A stretch of 64,000 nucleotides of DNA from the NCBI GenBank assembly GCA_963817785.1, contig CAWFPL010000007.1:248001-312000 (forward strand). The letters are read 5' to 3'. Positions within the stretch are counted from its first letter, which is position 1. Every line of letters begins with the position of its first letter. This DNA is from JAKALD01 sp963817785. Lineage in GTDB: Bacteria; Pseudomonadota; Gammaproteobacteria; Burkholderiales; SG8-39. This document shows, piece after piece, positions 62,384-64,000 of this stretch. Under the pieces are notes generated by a model. The model was not told the origin of the DNA. It made no database searches and was given only the letters and a program-made list of their open reading frames with translations. Position numbers and translations under genes: made by a program.

Positions 62384-63085
62384 TTGGCCACTTTTGCCCT
62401 GATCCCCGCCGCGGGAAGCGGAAGCCGCATGGCCGCCGCGCAGCCCAAGCAGTACGCCGCGCTCGCCGGCCGGCCGATGCTGTGGCACGCGGTGCACGCG
62501 CTGTGCGTGCCGCCGATCGAGAACGTGTTCGTGGTGCTGGCCCCGGGGGACCAGCAGTTCGCGCGCTTCGACTGGAGGGCGTTCGCCGGCAAGCTCGAGC
62601 CGCTGTACTGCGGCGGCGAGACGCGCCGCGACTCGGTGTACAACGGTCTGGTGGCGGCGATGGCGGCGGTCGACGCCGACGACTGGGTGCTGGTGCACGA
62701 CGCGGCGCGGCCGTGCCTGCCGCAGGCGGACCTGGAGCGCCTGATCGCGGAGTGCGCCGGCGATGCGATCGGCGGCATCCTCGCGCTGCCGATCGCCGAC
62801 ACGGTCAAGCGCGCGGGCAAGGACGAGGCGGGCGCGCAGCGCATCGCCGGCACCGAGGACCGCACGCTGCTGTGGCTCGCGCAGACGCCACAGATGTTCC
62901 GCGCCGGGCTGCTCACCCAGGCGCTGCAGCGCGCGAAGGGGCAGGTGACCGACGAAGCGAGCGCGATCGAGCAGGTGGGCCTGCGGCCGCGGCTGGTTCC
63001 CGGCAGCCGCGAGAACCTCAAGGTCACCTATGCCGAGGATCTGGCGATCGCCGAGACGATCCTGGCGAGGCGGGAGGTGCGATGA
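62384..63085 (+). CDS. ispD: 2-C-methyl-D-erythritol 4-phosphate cytidylyltransferase
   Basis: A 233-residue enzyme of the non-mevalonate isoprenoid pathway. The CTP-binding loop is ALIPAAGSGSRM, with PKQY downstream, then VLVHDAARP and the LWLAQTPQMF stretch. The start is uncertain: TTG 62384 gives the length seen in relatives (five residues before IPAAG); ATG 62345 and 62285 are upstream in-frame options but overlap the mfd promoter region. Its stop overlaps ispF by ATGA. Confidence 0.92.
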   Translation: MATFALIPAAGSGSRMAAAQPKQYAALAGRPMLWHAVHALCVPPIENVFVVLAPGDQQFARFDWRAFAGKLEPLYCGGETRRDSVYNGLVAAMAAVDADDWVLVHDAARPCLPQADLERLIAECAGDAIGGILALPIADTVKRAGKDEAGAQRIAGTEDRTLLWLAQTPQMFRAGLLTQALQRAKGQVTDEASAIEQVGLRPRLVPGSRENLKVTYAEDLAIAETILARREVR

Positions 63086-63576
63086 GGCTCGGGCAGGGCT
63101 TCGACGTGCACGCGCTCGTGCCAGGGCGCAAGCTGATCCTGGGCGGGGTCGAGATCGCGCACGACAAGGGGCTCGCGGGGCATTCCGACGCCGACGTGCT
63201 GCTGCATGCCATTTGCGACGCGCTGCTCGGCGCCGCCGCGCTCGGCGACATCGGCCGTCACTATCCCGACAGCGATCCGAAGTACCGCGGCGCGGACAGC
63301 CGCGCGCTGCTACGCGACGTGGCGCGCAAGCTCTTGGCCGCCAACTGGCGCGTGGTGAACCTCGATGCGACCGTCATCGCCCAGGCGCCGCGCATTGCGC
63401 CGCACGTCGCGCAGATGGTCGCCAACATCGCGGCCGACCTGGGCATCGCCCCCGGCGCGGTGAGCGTCAAGGCCACCACCACCGAGCGGCTGGGCTTTGC
63501 CGGGCGCGGCGAGGGGATCGCGGCGCAGGCGGTCGCATTGATCGAGCCGCTCGATTCCGACCCCGGGAGACCCTGA
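63082..63576 (+). CDS. ispF: 2-C-methyl-D-erythritol 2,4-cyclodiphosphate synthase
   Basis: A 164-residue enzyme, the step after IspE in the MEP pathway. The zinc ligands D8, H10 and H42 (GFDVHAL and GHSDADVLLHA) and the KATTTERLGFAGRGEG loop are present. GGGAGG precedes ATG 63082. Its stop overlaps the next gene by one base, so the paiB-like gene is in the same operon. Confidence 0.96.
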   Translation: MRLGQGFDVHALVPGRKLILGGVEIAHDKGLAGHSDADVLLHAICDALLGAAALGDIGRHYPDSDPKYRGADSRALLRDVARKLLAANWRVVNLDATVIAQAPRIAPHVAQMVANIAADLGIAPGAVSVKATTTERLGFAGRGEGIAAQAVALIEPLDSDPGRP

Positions 63577-64000
63577 TGTACGCGCCCCCATACAACCAGA
63601 ACGACGATCGCGCCGAGCTGCTGGCGTTCATGCGCGCCAACAACTTCGCGCTGCTGGTGACCGCCACCGGCGGTGCCCCCGCCGCCTCGCACCTGCCCTG
63701 CATCGTCGAGGCGCGCGGGGCGGAACTGGCGCTCGTCATGCATATGGCGCGCGCCAACCCGCAGTGGCAGCAGTTCTTCGAAGACGAGCTGCTGGTCGTC
63801 TTCTGCGGCCCGCACGCCTACGTCTCGCCGCGCTGGTACGAGCAGGCCGAGCGCGTGCCGACCTGGAACTACGCCGCGGTGCACGCCTACGGCAAGGTGA
63901 CGGTGCTCGATGAGCGCGCCGCGAAGTACGCGGCGGTGGCGAAGCTGGTCGCTGCGCACGATCCGCAGTGGCGCCCGGCGTTCGAGGCGTTGCGCAAGGA
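63576..64000 (+). CDS. PaiB-like FMN-binding split-barrel protein, N-terminal part
   Basis: The first 141 codons of a gene running off the window. The FMN-binding split-barrel fold is visible (MYAPPYNQNDDRAELLAFM, then SHLPCIVE, MHMARANPQW and VPTWNYAAVHAYGKV), as in PaiB-like negative transcriptional regulators and heme-utilisation-type flavoproteins. Its ATG overlaps the ispF stop by one base. The role in this bacterium is unknown. Confidence 0.85.
   Translation, partial: MYAPPYNQNDDRAELLAFMRANNFALLVTATGGAPAASHLPCIVEARGAELALVMHMARANPQWQQFFEDELLVVFCGPHAYVSPRWYEQAERVPTWNYAAVHAYGKVTVLDERAAKYAAVAKLVAAHDPQWRPAFEALRK

Overview
The window looks like a GC-rich proteobacterial chromosome, most likely a betaproteobacterium. 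The right half carries gene pairings typical of that class: dapA-bamC, mfd-serB facing ispD-ispF, purL, a two-cysteine OxyR and the uL16 hydroxylase RoxA. Species cannot be told from the sequence.

The window falls into two parts that meet at a tRNA-Arg(CCU) gene at 30769-30844. Left of it (1-30.1 kb) is an accessory catabolic region; right of it (30.9-64 kb) is a dense, GC-rich, mostly housekeeping segment. The 3' end of the tRNA faces the catabolic side, and three tandem 10-bp repeats lie about 120 bp from it, so the tRNA may be the edge of an integrated island, although no integrase is visible. G+C drops clearly between about 12.8 and 21 kb (29 of 60 bases in 13201-13260, against 44 of 60 in 41041-41100).

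The catabolic half has four blocks. Each is built round a complete NitT/TauT-type ABC importer (periplasmic binding protein, permease, ATPase), and the gene order differs in every block. Block 1 (0.4-12.7 kb): LysR regulator, two-subunit Rieske dioxygenase, transporter, a decayed TRAP-transporter fragment, VOC dioxygenase, molybdenum hydroxylase large subunit, RidA-like, FAH-like, SDR, RraA-like and cupin proteins. This reads as a pathway that imports, hydroxylates, cleaves and processes an aromatic or heteroaromatic acid. Block 2 (12.8-17.1 kb): transporter with a convergent TauD/TfdA dioxygenase and a GntR/UTRA regulator. Block 3 (17.5-21 kb): transporter with a small Rieske-like protein that lacks one cluster ligand. 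Block 4 (21.1-30.1 kb): class III aminotransferase, transporter, hydantoinase/oxoprolinase HyuA-HyuB and a LacI-type regulator, with a LacI-like operator over the -10 of the divergent promoter.

The core half contains oxyR, a methyltransferase, dapA-bamC, an MBL hydrolase, roxA, a peroxiredoxin, a VIT-family protein, an FMN glutamate-synthase-like enzyme, nnr, an L-2-hydroxyglutarate oxidase-like gene, purL, a GGDEF-EAL protein, trpB2, serB, mfd, ispDF and the start of a PaiB-like gene. Its most unusual gene (45233-48946) encodes a 1237-residue fusion: an N-terminal winged-helix-like domain, a long charged octad helix, a class III nucleotide cyclase, one membrane helix and a periplasmic AsmA-like domain.
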